Origin: Deltaproteobacteria bacterium YD0425bin51
Lineage (GTDB): Bacteria > Desulfobacterota > Desulfobacteria > Desulfobacterales > YD0425bin51
DNA: 32,704 nucleotides
Direction: 5' to 3'
Assembly: GCA_002753225.1 (NCBI GenBank)
Contig: PDZS01000054.1
Coordinates: forward strand, 1 to 32,704
A model generated the notes under the pieces. That model did no database searches, was not told where the DNA came from, and saw only the letters and a program-made list of their open reading frames with translations. Below, one piece after another: positions 1 through 7,595 of this stretch. How positions within the stretch are numbered: the first letter of the stretch is position 1; the number at the start of each line of letters is the position of its first letter. The translations under genes and the position numbers were made by a program.

Positions 1-178
1 AAAATATAAAACTCCTACTGAAATATATAATAATTTAATTTAAAAAAATCGAGCAAAAATTAAAAAAGTAGTCTTGACAAATCAGTCCACTATATTACAA
101 GTATGAATCCTTTTGCATATGAAATTCAAAAGTCAGGAATCGAGATAAAAATTAATAAATAATAAATAGAAATAAAAT
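1..178. other. AT-rich non-coding stretch downstream of fdhD
   Basis: This stretch lies beyond the 3' end of fdhD. I see no tRNA-like fold, no GC-rich hairpin followed by a T run and no convincing gene. A 19-codon open frame (103-162) has no ribosome-binding site and resembles nothing I know. A TTGACA box at 74-79 has no -10 element at a usable distance. It may hold the upstream region of a gene outside the window, but nothing here supports that. Confidence 0.4.
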
Positions 179-988
179 CTAACAAGTAATCTGAAGCCTA
201 TCTTTTCCAGAAAAAATATACAATCCCCCATCTTTAGATAAACAGGCTATGGTCATATTAAGTTCACATGCTAACTTTACAGCTAACTCAGTTGGTCTAG
301 AAACAGCTATTATAAATGGAATTTTAGCCCTTGCTGCTTTTTGAACCAACTCATAGCTGATGCGTGATGATAAAACAATAAAAGAAGAAGAATCTATCTT
401 TTGTTCCAAAAAGAGCTTTCCTATTACTTTATCTAAAGCATTGTGCCTGCCGACATCTTCTGCAATAGACAACAATTCTCCATTATTATTAAAAATAGCA
501 GCAGCATGAGACGCCCGTGTCTTTTTTCTAAGTACCTGAAAATCACTTAATTTTTCTATGCAGTTTAGAGCAACTTCAATAATAATTTTATTATTTATTA
601 AGAAAGGGGATAAAATCTGACAAATATCATTTATAATCTCTTTTCCGCATATACCACAGCTAGTTTGACTTAAATATGTCTGTCTATCTAAAATATGCTT
701 TATTTTTAATCTTCTATCCTCGCTTAATGTAATTGTTACAGCATTTGTTTCTTCCCCACAAAAAGAGAGTACAGAAATATCACTTTTATTTTCAATAATT
801 CCTTCAGAAAGACAAAAACCTGCAGCATGTGCTATTTCGTCTCCTGGTGTGCGCATAACAACTGCATAAGGCTTACCTTGAACTATTATAGACAGTGGCT
901 CTTCTTTAATTAAATTTTGTGAATATAATGTTATTTTTTTTTTATTCCAATAAGTAACTGAATATGGTAAAAAATTAATATTTATCAT
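179..988 (-). CDS. fdhD: Formate dehydrogenase accessory sulfurtransferase FdhD
   Basis: 269 residues, the usual FdhD length. FdhD moves sulfur from the cysteine desulfurase IscS to the molybdenum/tungsten cofactor before it is inserted into formate dehydrogenase, in the cytoplasm. The hallmark CxxC pair is C111 and C114 in the motif SCGICG. The downstream family block is also present: SHAAAIF, then EDVGRHNALDKVIGK, the conserved stretch that binds the cofactor nucleotide. An RTPGDE block near residue 46 fits the N-terminal half. The ATG is preceded by an AAGG ribosome-binding site about 10 bases upstream. It is divergent from the chemoreceptor gene with only 31 bases between the start codons, so the two promoters must overlap or reach into coding sequence. 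No formate dehydrogenase structural gene is in the window, so its client enzyme is elsewhere. Identification is firm. Confidence 0.95.
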   Translation of the reverse strand: MININFLPYSVTYWNKKKITLYSQNLIKEEPLSIIVQGKPYAVVMRTPGDEIAHAAGFCLSEGIIENKSDISVLSFCGEETNAVTITLSEDRRLKIKHILDRQTYLSQTSCGICGKEIINDICQILSPFLINNKIIIEVALNCIEKLSDFQVLRKKTRASHAAAIFNNNGELLSIAEDVGRHNALDKVIGKLFLEQKIDSSSFIVLSSRISYELVQKAARAKIPFIIAVSRPTELAVKLACELNMTIACLSKDGGLYIFSGKDRLQITC

Positions 989-1019
989 TTTGTTTAACCT
1001 TTTATTTTAATGTGAAGTT

Positions 1020-2603
1020 ATGAAAAATAAATTTTCCTTTTTAAATAGTATCCAATTCAAAATTAGCTTAATGTTAATTACTATTTCAACAATTATTTTA
1101 ATATGCTTTGGAATATTCAGCTATTTTACTAATAGAGCTAAAATGACAAATGAATTAAAATATATAGGAGAAATCACTGCATCTCAACTTTCAAAATATT
1201 TAGTTGCTCCTATATGGAATATTGATGAAGGTCAACTAAATGAAACTATCCGCTCTGCTATGCAGGAAAAAAGGATTTACTCAATAATAGTAAGAGAAAA
1301 AGATGGGAAAAAAATCCTTAAAGCTTTTAAGAGGGGAAAAAAATGGGAATTAATTGATTCAAAAGAAGAAAACAATGGAAAGTATGTAATAAAAAATAAA
1401 GAAATTCTATTTGAAAATGAAAAAATAGGATTGGTTGAAGTTTATGCTACTTTAAAATTTGTCCAAGTTGAGCTTAATTATTTGATTATTAATATTATTG
1501 CAACTATGCTTTCTATAAACATATCTCTATTTATATCTTTGTTTTTAGGGATGCGGAAAATTATAATTTATCCAGTTAAAAAGGTTATGGATGGAATAGC
1601 TGTTATTAAAGAAGGGGATCTCTCAGTTCGTTTTAATATAAAAAAAAATGATGAAATAGGTAAACTTACAAAAGCATTAGACAGTATGCTTGAGCAATTA
1701 AACGAGAGGGCTAACATTGCATATTCCATATCTTCAGGAGATTTGATGCAGGACATTAAACTATCTTCAGAAAAAGATATTTTAGGTAAAGCTCTTCAAA
1801 CTATGGTAGATAATCTAAATGGTTTTATAAGTGAATTATATAGAGCAGCAGAACAAGTTGATGCAGGAGCAAAACAGCTATCTGACGCCAGCCTTTCTCT
1901 TTCTCAAGGAGCTACTGAGCAAGCAGCTTCTGTTCAAGAAATAAGCAGCTCTATAACAGAAATAGGCTCTAAGACTAAATCCAATGCAAACAATTCATAT
2001 GTTGCAAATCAAAGAGCAATATCTGCTAAAAATTCCAGCAAAAGTGGTGTTGAACAAATGAAAGAACTTACTGATGCAATAAATACAATTATTAAATCAA
2101 GCAAAGAGATAACTAAAATTACAAAAACAATTAATGATATTGCATTTCAAACTAATTTACTTGCTTTAAATGCTTCAGTTGAAGCTGCTCGTGCTGGTAA
2201 GCATGGAAAGGGCTTTGCTGTTGTTGCTGAAGAAGTAAGAAATTTAGCTGCTAAAAGCTCAAATTCAGCTAAAGAAATAGCAACACTTATTGAAAATTCA
2301 AACAAAAACACTAGTATTGTGAATAAAATTGCAGGTAATACATCTGTAGCATTAGATAAAATAAATGAAGAGGTAATAGATGTGGCTAAGTTTCTATCTG
2401 AAATAGCAACTTCAACCAGCGAACAAGCGCAGGGAATCACTTATATAGGTCAAGGTTTGGACCAAATTAATATAATTACCCAAAACAACACTGCCACTGC
2501 TGAAGAGAGTTCAGCAGCATCAGAACAGCTTTATGCACAAGCTTCTGAGATGCGAAAACTTTTATCACGTTTTAAAATCAAAGCAGAATCTACCTCTCTT
2601 TGA
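1020..2603 (+). CDS. Methyl-accepting chemotaxis protein
   Basis: 527 residues. A first membrane helix (about 14-37) and a second (about 154-178) flank a periplasmic sensor of some 115 residues with a PIWNID motif (64-69), a feature of many small extracytoplasmic sensor domains. A HAMP domain follows (about 180-230), then a second HAMP-like segment (about 231-272), then a long coiled-coil signalling domain. Its hairpin tip is at about 374-412, with the conserved blocks FQTNLLALNASVEAARAG and GFAVVAEEVRNLA that contact CheA and CheW. No C-terminal pentapeptide tether for CheR is visible. The protein should report an unknown periplasmic signal to a chemotaxis array; no che genes are nearby. Its last 14 bases overlap the 3' end of the diadenylate cyclase gene on the other strand. 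The ligand cannot be told from sequence. Confidence 0.95.
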   Translation: MKNKFSFLNSIQFKISLMLITISTIILICFGIFSYFTNRAKMTNELKYIGEITASQLSKYLVAPIWNIDEGQLNETIRSAMQEKRIYSIIVREKDGKKILKAFKRGKKWELIDSKEENNGKYVIKNKEILFENEKIGLVEVYATLKFVQVELNYLIINIIATMLSINISLFISLFLGMRKIIIYPVKKVMDGIAVIKEGDLSVRFNIKKNDEIGKLTKALDSMLEQLNERANIAYSISSGDLMQDIKLSSEKDILGKALQTMVDNLNGFISELYRAAEQVDAGAKQLSDASLSLSQGATEQAASVQEISSSITEIGSKTKSNANNSYVANQRAISAKNSSKSGVEQMKELTDAINTIIKSSKEITKITKTINDIAFQTNLLALNASVEAARAGKHGKGFAVVAEEVRNLAAKSSNSAKEIATLIENSNKNTSIVNKIAGNTSVALDKINEEVIDVAKFLSEIATSTSEQAQGITYIGQGLDQINIITQNNTATAEESSAASEQLYAQASEMRKLLSRFKIKAESTSL

Positions 2604-4023
2604 CAGTATATTCTACTTTAATCCTTGTTTTTCCTCCTTGTGCAATTCTTATTGATGTAGAGTTAATGAAAGGATTAACAATAATTGTTCCAGAGCTTTG
2701 AATATTGTCTAACGGAATCTTTTCTGTATAAATTGTTGACATATTTTCCAACACTCTATGTTTTCCAACCACTTGAATATATTCAGGAGTAAGTTTTGCT
2801 GATACTAAAATTAAATTTTCAGGCAGTTTCCCACTAAAATCAGCTTGTATTGGCAATTCTTTTTTAACTTGAGCATCCAATGTTACTTCAACTATCTGTG
2901 GAGTAACCCTTTTTAATAAAATTCCTGGAGGGAGAGTAATATCTTCAGGAGTTATAGTAAATGTGTTAACTCCAACAGCAGCCTTTTTTAGATCTAAGCG
3001 TAACCTTATCTGTTCATGTCTCATTGATTGTATCAAGGCATCGGATCCGCTTAAAAGCAAACGAACTGCATTGGCAGATGTATCCCATATTTCCATGCCT
3101 GAATCTAAGTTCATATACTCTACAGGTATTTCCATTGATATTAACGTAGATAAACCTCTTGTAAAGCTAAACCAAACGCCTGTAACAAATATTACACAAA
3201 GAACTGCAGCTATACCAAATTTAAGCTTCTCTTTCTTTAACTGCTCTACAGGATTTGACATTACTCCTATATGCTCTTCTAATAACTCTTCCAATCTTTC
3301 TTTTTTTGTTATTTCCATGTAATGAGCATTTTTTGCAATTGTAACTGTTCCCCTTTCTTCAGAAACAACAATTATTAAAGCATCTGAATCCTCAGCAAGT
3401 CCTACAGCAGCTCTATGCCGCGTTCCATAGACTGAAGGGAGATCTTGTCTATGAGAAAGGGGAAGTATAACACTTACTTCAGTAATCTGATCTCCTTTTA
3501 TAACAATTGCTCCGTCATGAACTGGATTATCATGCCAAAATATGCTTAAAATCATTTCCTTAGATACAACTCCATTCCATTGTATCCCATTTTGAACTAC
3601 CTCTTTCAAATCCTCTTTACCAGGGAATACAATAAGCGCGCCGCACCTTCGTTTTGCCATATCATAAACAGTATCAATAATAATCTCAAGGGGAGTGCTT
3701 ACAATGCTATGGGTAAATCCCCAAAGAATAGCCTTTAAATTTTTTGCTTGTAAAACTGATCTGATTTCATTTCTAAAAACTACAATAATTATAAGAGCAG
3801 CTGCTGCTGTAATAGCTCTGACTGCCCAGCTAGTTACAATTAAACCAAGAGAATTTGCTATGCTTTGGAAAAACCAAAGTAGAACAAGCCCTATTAAAAT
3901 ACGAAAAACAATAGTATTTCTAAAAAGGACATAAAAACGAAAAAGCATATAACTACTTATAATAATGTCAAAAAGATCTTGCCATCTTATACCTGATAAG
4001 TACTGCAATAAAAGCTCTTTCAT
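2590..4023 (-). CDS. Diadenylate cyclase CdaA fused to two YbbR (CdaR-like) domains
   Basis: 477 residues. The first 85 or so hold three hydrophobic helices, as in CdaA, followed by a DisA_N diadenylate cyclase domain (about 95-240). Its catalytic motifs are intact: DGA at 170-172 and GTRHRAA at 200-206. The predicted reaction is two ATP to cyclic di-AMP at the inner face of the membrane. A fourth membrane helix (about 268-288) then leads to two YbbR repeats (about 295-382 and 383-475), predicted to lie outside the cytoplasmic membrane. In Firmicutes the cyclase CdaA and its YbbR-domain regulator CdaR are separate neighbouring genes; here both parts are in one chain, which suggests an outside signal gates the cyclase in cis. 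It follows a DUF2914 gene with a 4-base gap, so the two form an operon. Domain calls are firm; regulation by the YbbR part is inference. Confidence 0.93.
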   Translation of the reverse strand: MKELLLQYLSGIRWQDLFDIIISSYMLFRFYVLFRNTIVFRILIGLVLLWFFQSIANSLGLIVTSWAVRAITAAAALIIIVVFRNEIRSVLQAKNLKAILWGFTHSIVSTPLEIIIDTVYDMAKRRCGALIVFPGKEDLKEVVQNGIQWNGVVSKEMILSIFWHDNPVHDGAIVIKGDQITEVSVILPLSHRQDLPSVYGTRHRAAVGLAEDSDALIIVVSEERGTVTIAKNAHYMEITKKERLEELLEEHIGVMSNPVEQLKKEKLKFGIAAVLCVIFVTGVWFSFTRGLSTLISMEIPVEYMNLDSGMEIWDTSANAVRLLLSGSDALIQSMRHEQIRLRLDLKKAAVGVNTFTITPEDITLPPGILLKRVTPQIVEVTLDAQVKKELPIQADFSGKLPENLILVSAKLTPEYIQVVGKHRVLENMSTIYTEKIPLDNIQSSGTIIVNPFINSTSIRIAQGGKTRIKVEYTVKER

Positions 4024-4027
4024 ATTA

Positions 4028-4432
4028 TTAGTCCGTTATGCTAAATCTTAAAACCTGTAATAAATTATTTTCGCTGTCAATAATTTCTACTCTCCAAGGT
4101 CCTTTGTCACCCTCTCTTAACTGAATACTGCTAAATGTTGCCCACGCTGGAGGTTGAAGAGTTAATTTGATTTTTGTACTCATTTTATCGTTTCTATACC
4201 AAATATGATAAATAACAGTCTTTTCAGAAACAGAATCAAAATTAGAAAAACAAAAAACTTCTCCTCCGGAAATTGAAAATATAACAGCCGGGTTTTTAGG
4301 ATTATTATCTTTAACATCTTCACATATTGTTGCATAAGATAAATTAATATTTTTTAATTGTTTTCCACTTTCTTCAGAAAAAAGAGGCTTAACTAAAAGA
4401 AAAAGACAAAAAATAAATATAATATATCTCAT
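4028..4432 (-). CDS. Exported DUF2914 domain protein
   Basis: 134 residues. The first 19 or so form a short hydrophobic signal peptide ending near LFSEES, with no lipobox cysteine, so the product is probably released into the periplasm or membrane-held. The rest (about 55-134) matches the DUF2914 pattern: a small beta-rich domain with VIYHIWYRND, KLTLQPPAWATFSS, GPWRVEI and a closing VLRFSI strand. The function of DUF2914 is not known. It is the first gene of an operon with the diadenylate cyclase fusion, whose YbbR repeats should lie on the same side of the membrane. That makes a role in sensing for the cyclase a reasonable guess but no more. The TAA stop is 4 bases before the cyclase ATG. 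Confidence 0.75.
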   Translation of the reverse strand: MRYIIFIFCLFLLVKPLFSEESGKQLKNINLSYATICEDVKDNNPKNPAVIFSISGGEVFCFSNFDSVSEKTVIYHIWYRNDKMSTKIKLTLQPPAWATFSSIQLREGDKGPWRVEIIDSENNLLQVLRFSITD

Positions 4433-4475
4433 ATTTCTAACCCTTATTTTTTAAACAATTTATTTTTAATTTTAT

Positions 4476-4504
4476 TACCTATTAAGATATCTTATGTTTG
4501 TCAA
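4476..4504 (-). promoter_or_regulatory. Possible promoter with embedded palindrome for the DUF2914-diadenylate cyclase operon
   Basis: On the minus strand a perfect -35 box TTGACA (4499-4504) is followed after 17 bases by TAGGTA (4476-4481), a poor -10 match. The spacer contains a perfect 12-base palindrome, TAAGATATCTTA (4483-4494). A palindrome between the two boxes is where a repressor or spacer-twisting activator would bind. The start codon of the DUF2914 gene is 44 bases beyond the -10. The region is very AT-rich, so chance is a real alternative. Confidence 0.3.
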
Positions 4505-4633
4505 GAGGTTCTATAACAAAATAAGCTATAATTTTATACTTTACACATTTTTTTAATTATGCTATCTGTATGGTTTTATAAATTAATCTTTAAATAATAA
4601 TTATTAAAAAAGCTATTAACAAAGGGGTTGGCT
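4505..4633 (+). promoter_or_regulatory. Leader region of dksA with ribosome-binding site
   Basis: This AT-rich stretch runs up to the dksA start. It holds a TATAAT at 4527-4532 and a TATACT at 4535-4540, but no -35 box at a good distance from either, so the promoter is unresolved. The clear element is the ribosome-binding site AAAGGGG (4621-4627), 6 bases before the ATG at 4634. It is the reason for choosing ATG over an in-frame TTG at 4628 that would overlap the end of this site's spacing. Confidence 0.35.
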
Positions 4634-4996
4634 ATGGATAAAAAAGACCTCGATTATTTTAAAGAACTTCTTGCACGTCAATTAGAAGAACTGATGAATC
4701 AGGTTGATACAACTGTTTTAGATATGACATCACAAAAAGAAATTTTTTCTGATCCTACTGATCGAGCTTCACATGAATCTGATAGAAACTTTATGCTAAG
4801 AATTAGAGATAGGGAAAGCAAGCTTATTAAAAAAATTCAAAAAGCCATTGAGCGAATTTATGATAATACTTTTGGTATATGCGAAACATGTGGTGAAGAT
4901 ATTTCTATTGATAGATTGAAAGCAAGACCTGTTACAACTCAATGTATAGAATGTAAAACTAAAGCTGAAGCTTTTGAAAAATCTCTAGGATTATAA
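4634..4996 (+). CDS. dksA: RNA polymerase-binding transcription factor DksA
   Basis: 120 residues from the ATG. DksA binds the secondary channel of RNA polymerase and, with ppGpp, resets transcription during starvation. The N-terminal half is a helical coiled coil whose tip carries DPTDRA (40-45), matching the DxxDxA tip needed for DksA activity. It is followed by the family block LRIRDRESKLIKKIQ. The C-terminal C4 zinc finger has C83, C86, C104 and C107, with RLKARP between the pairs. All four cysteines are present, unlike the cysteine-poor DksA2 type. It is the first gene of a compact plus-strand operon: the PHP gene starts 7 bases later. An in-frame TTG two codons upstream is a possible but less likely start. 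Confidence 0.93.
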   Translation: MDKKDLDYFKELLARQLEELMNQVDTTVLDMTSQKEIFSDPTDRASHESDRNFMLRIRDRESKLIKKIQKAIERIYDNTFGICETCGEDISIDRLKARPVTTQCIECKTKAEAFEKSLGL

Positions 4997-5003
4997 TTTT
5001 TAG

Positions 5004-5894
5004 ATGAATTCACAAGATAGGATAGATCTTCATATTCATTCAACTGCTTCAGATGGTACGCTTTCTCCACGAGAAATTATCTCTTTAGCCAAAGAATCTA
5101 ATATTACTGCAATTGCAATAACTGACCATGATACCATAGATGGATCAAAAGAAGCTATCTCTAATGGAATACCGCAATCATTAAATTTTCTTACAGGTAT
5201 TGAGTTGTCCGCAAGTCCTCCTCCATCTTTTCCATGCTCTGGAAGTTTTCATATTTTAGGTTATGGCATAGATGTTAATAATAAAAGCTTAAATGAAATT
5301 TTGCCTGTTTTAAGAGATGCTAGGAAAAACCGAAATCCCCTCATTATAGAAAAACTAAACAAACTCGGGATAAAAGTATCTTTAGATGAAGTTTCTGAAC
5401 ATGCAAAAGATTCTCAAATTGGAAGACCACACATCGCAATGACAATGGTAAACAAGGGTCTTATAAAATCAATTGATGAAGCTTTTAACAAATTTTTAGG
5501 AAAAGGTAAACCAGCTTATGTTGATAAATATCGTATTGATTGCCCAAAAGCTATTGAAATGATAAATAATGCTGGAGGGATTGCAGTTTTAGCTCACCCT
5601 TTTCTAATCAAACCTAAAAACAATGAGTCAATTGAAAATTTAATAATAACACTGAAAGATATTGGTATTAGTGGAATAGAAGCGTACTACCCTGAACATA
5701 CGACTGAATACATATCTTATTACGTAAGTCTTGCTAAAAAATATAATCTTATTATAACTGGTGGTACTGACTTTCACGGTGATCTTAAGCCAAATATAAA
5801 ACTTGGCTTTGGAAAAGGGGATTTTTTTGTTCCTTTTGAATTTTATGAAAATATTGTAAAAATGAATGAAAATGGAAGACTTGGAACAACTTGA
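5004..5894 (+). CDS. PHP-domain phosphoesterase (RNase AM/YciV-TrpH-like)
   Basis: 296 residues. A PHP metal-dependent phosphoesterase fold is shown by DLHIHSTASDGT (8-19), ITDHDT (39-44), a mid-protein GRPHIA, VLAHPF near residue 197 and GGTDFHGD near 253. Together these supply the His and Asp ligands of the trinuclear metal site. Proteins of this size and layout include E. coli YciV (RNase AM), a 5'-3' exonuclease that trims rRNA ends and also removes the 3' phosphate of nucleoside 3',5'-bisphosphates. Sitting next to rnc, a role in RNA maturation is attractive but inferred. The Shine-Dalgarno match before the ATG is weak (AGGA about 12 bases upstream), which fits coupling to dksA. Its last 29 bases overlap the start of rnc in another frame. 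Confidence 0.85.
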   Translation: MNSQDRIDLHIHSTASDGTLSPREIISLAKESNITAIAITDHDTIDGSKEAISNGIPQSLNFLTGIELSASPPPSFPCSGSFHILGYGIDVNNKSLNEILPVLRDARKNRNPLIIEKLNKLGIKVSLDEVSEHAKDSQIGRPHIAMTMVNKGLIKSIDEAFNKFLGKGKPAYVDKYRIDCPKAIEMINNAGGIAVLAHPFLIKPKNNESIENLIITLKDIGISGIEAYYPEHTTEYISYYVSLAKKYNLIITGGTDFHGDLKPNIKLGFGKGDFFVPFEFYENIVKMNENGRLGTT

Positions 5895-6576
5895 GGAGAA
5901 TCTTTCATATAAATTTAAAAATAAAAACCTTCTATCTGAAGCGCTCTGTCATAGTTCTTTTGTAAATGAACTAGGAGATCCCAATATTTCTGATAATGAA
6001 AGATTTGAGTTTCTTGGGGACAGCGTTTTAAACTTAGTTATTTCCCATATTCTTATGGATAGATACCCTGACATAAAAGAGGGATCACTATCAAGAATGC
6101 GGGCAAGCCTTGTTAATGAATCTCAACTTGCTATCATTGCTAAATCTATAGATCTTGGAACATATATTAAGCTAGGCAAAGGTGAAAGCCATTCACAAGG
6201 ACGCAAGAAAAAATCAATCCTTGCAGATGCTATGGAAGCAATCATTGCAGCTATATACATTGATAGCGGATTTGATGCAGCATTCAAAATGATTCAAAAG
6301 CATTTTTCTTCTCTTTTAAATTCAATTACAACAGGTTTTACACTAAATGATTATAAAAGCCAGCTACAAGAATTGGCTCAACTTATATATAAAGTAACCC
6401 CCCAATATCTTTTAAACTATGAAACAGGTCCTGATCACGATAAAACTTTTAGCGTTTACTTAGAAGTATGGGATATAAAAACTGAAGGGATTGGAAAAAG
6501 CAAAAAAATGGCAGAGCAGGATGCTGCAAGAAAAGCCTTAGAAATTTTAAATAAACAAACAAAAAAAAAGGTATGA
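5866..6576 (+). CDS. rnc: Ribonuclease III
   Basis: 236 residues from the first ATG (234 from the second, at 5872, which also fits the family). RNase III cuts double-stranded RNA in rRNA processing and antisense control. The catalytic domain (about 5-150) has the signature NERFEFLGDSVL (44-55) and the second acidic block ILADAMEAIIAA, whose Asp and Glu bind the magnesium ions. A double-stranded RNA-binding domain closes the protein (about 160-230) with the KKMAEQDAARKALE helix. There is no separate ribosome-binding site; translation is probably coupled to the overlapping PHP gene. The next gene overlaps its stop by 4 bases (ATGA). The position behind dksA and a possible RNA-processing PHP enzyme suggests an RNA-metabolism operon. 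Confidence 0.96.
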   Translation: MKMEDLEQLEENLSYKFKNKNLLSEALCHSSFVNELGDPNISDNERFEFLGDSVLNLVISHILMDRYPDIKEGSLSRMRASLVNESQLAIIAKSIDLGTYIKLGKGESHSQGRKKKSILADAMEAIIAAIYIDSGFDAAFKMIQKHFSSLLNSITTGFTLNDYKSQLQELAQLIYKVTPQYLLNYETGPDHDKTFSVYLEVWDIKTEGIGKSKKMAEQDAARKALEILNKQTKKKV

Positions 6577-7592
6577 AGGGGAAACCTTTCATTATACCTA
6601 TCTTTCTACCTCAAGCAGGTTGCCGGCATAGATGCGCTTTCTGTAATCAATCCTTAACTAGTGGTAAAAATGATAACCCTCTATCTTTCCCTAAAACAAT
6701 CATAGATGAAGTTGACAGGTTTTTATCATTTAAAAAAAAAGAGGCATCAGACATTCAGTTAGCATTTTATGGTGGGAACTTTCTTGGTATTTATCAAGAT
6801 AAAATAAATATATTACTTAATGAAGCAAGCAACCTAGCTATTCAGAAAAAGATAAACAGCATAAGATTTTCAACCAGACCTGATACTATAGATAATCACA
6901 GAATAGAATTATTAAAACCTTTTCCTGTATCAACAATTGAACTAGGCGTACAATCTTTAGATGACAATATTTTAAATTTAATAAATCGCGGACATACTTC
7001 TCATGATACCATAAGAGCGGTCTCTATTTTAAAAGAAAATAATTATAAAGTTGGTTTACAGATAATGGTAGGCCTCCCTGGTGACAATGGCACTCAATCA
7101 ATTAAAACAGCTCACATTGTAGCCGATCTTTTGCCAGATTTTGTAAGAATATTTCCTACAATAATTCTAAGTGATACTCTTTTAGCTGACTGGTATAAAG
7201 AAGGTAAATATAAGCCTATCACCCTTGATGAGTCAGTTGAAATAGTTAAAAATATTTACCTTATATTTCAAGAAAAAAACATTGAAGTAATTCGTATGGG
7301 ACTTCAGCCTTCTGATTTGCTTAAAGAAAATATTATAGCAGGACCATATCATCCTGCATTTGGTCATATGGTTTTATCCAAAATCTTTTTTGAAAAGGCT
7401 TATAATATTATTAACTCAAAATTTAGAGGTATTAATAATATTATAATTCAAGTAGCCCCTAAAAATATTTCAAATATGCGGGGACAAAAAAACAGCAATA
7501 TAAATTTGTTAAAAAAACAATTTGATATTTGCACTATTGAAGTTGTCCCTATATCTTCTCTATCTGAAAATGAAATTTTTATTCATTCATAA
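6573..7592 (+). CDS. Radical SAM protein of the Elp3-like family
   Basis: 339 residues. The [4Fe-4S] site is the canonical CX3CX2C: C17, C21 and C24 in the motif GCRHRCAFCNQ. Following it are YGGNF, the SAM-binding GGE-type loop, and ELGVQSLDDNIL, a block typical of Elp3/HemN-like radical SAM proteins. The N-terminal FIIPIFLPQAGC is characteristic of a stand-alone family often found beside rnc in this group. No GNAT acetyltransferase domain follows, so it is not the full tRNA wobble-uridine enzyme Elp3. It overlaps rnc by 4 bases and ends 3 bases before the convergent 3' end of the PBP1A gene, with no room for an intrinsic terminator. The substrate is unknown; RNA modification is a guess from context. 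Confidence 0.82.
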   Translation: MKGKPFIIPIFLPQAGCRHRCAFCNQSLTSGKNDNPLSFPKTIIDEVDRFLSFKKKEASDIQLAFYGGNFLGIYQDKINILLNEASNLAIQKKINSIRFSTRPDTIDNHRIELLKPFPVSTIELGVQSLDDNILNLINRGHTSHDTIRAVSILKENNYKVGLQIMVGLPGDNGTQSIKTAHIVADLLPDFVRIFPTIILSDTLLADWYKEGKYKPITLDESVEIVKNIYLIFQEKNIEVIRMGLQPSDLLKENIIAGPYHPAFGHMVLSKIFFEKAYNIINSKFRGINNIIIQVAPKNISNMRGQKNSNINLLKKQFDICTIEVVPISSLSENEIFIHS

Positions 7593-7595
7593 AAA

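Noticed and set aside
74..96. TTGACA followed by TATATT as a promoter
   Set aside because: The spacer is only 11 bases, too short for a sigma-70 promoter, and no gene follows on that strand within reach.
103..162. 19-codon open frame before fdhD
   Set aside because: No ribosome-binding site, no recognisable sequence and a length expected by chance.
4628..4633. TTG start for dksA, two codons upstream
   Set aside because: The AAAGGGG site lies directly against it, whereas spacing to the ATG at 4634 is normal.
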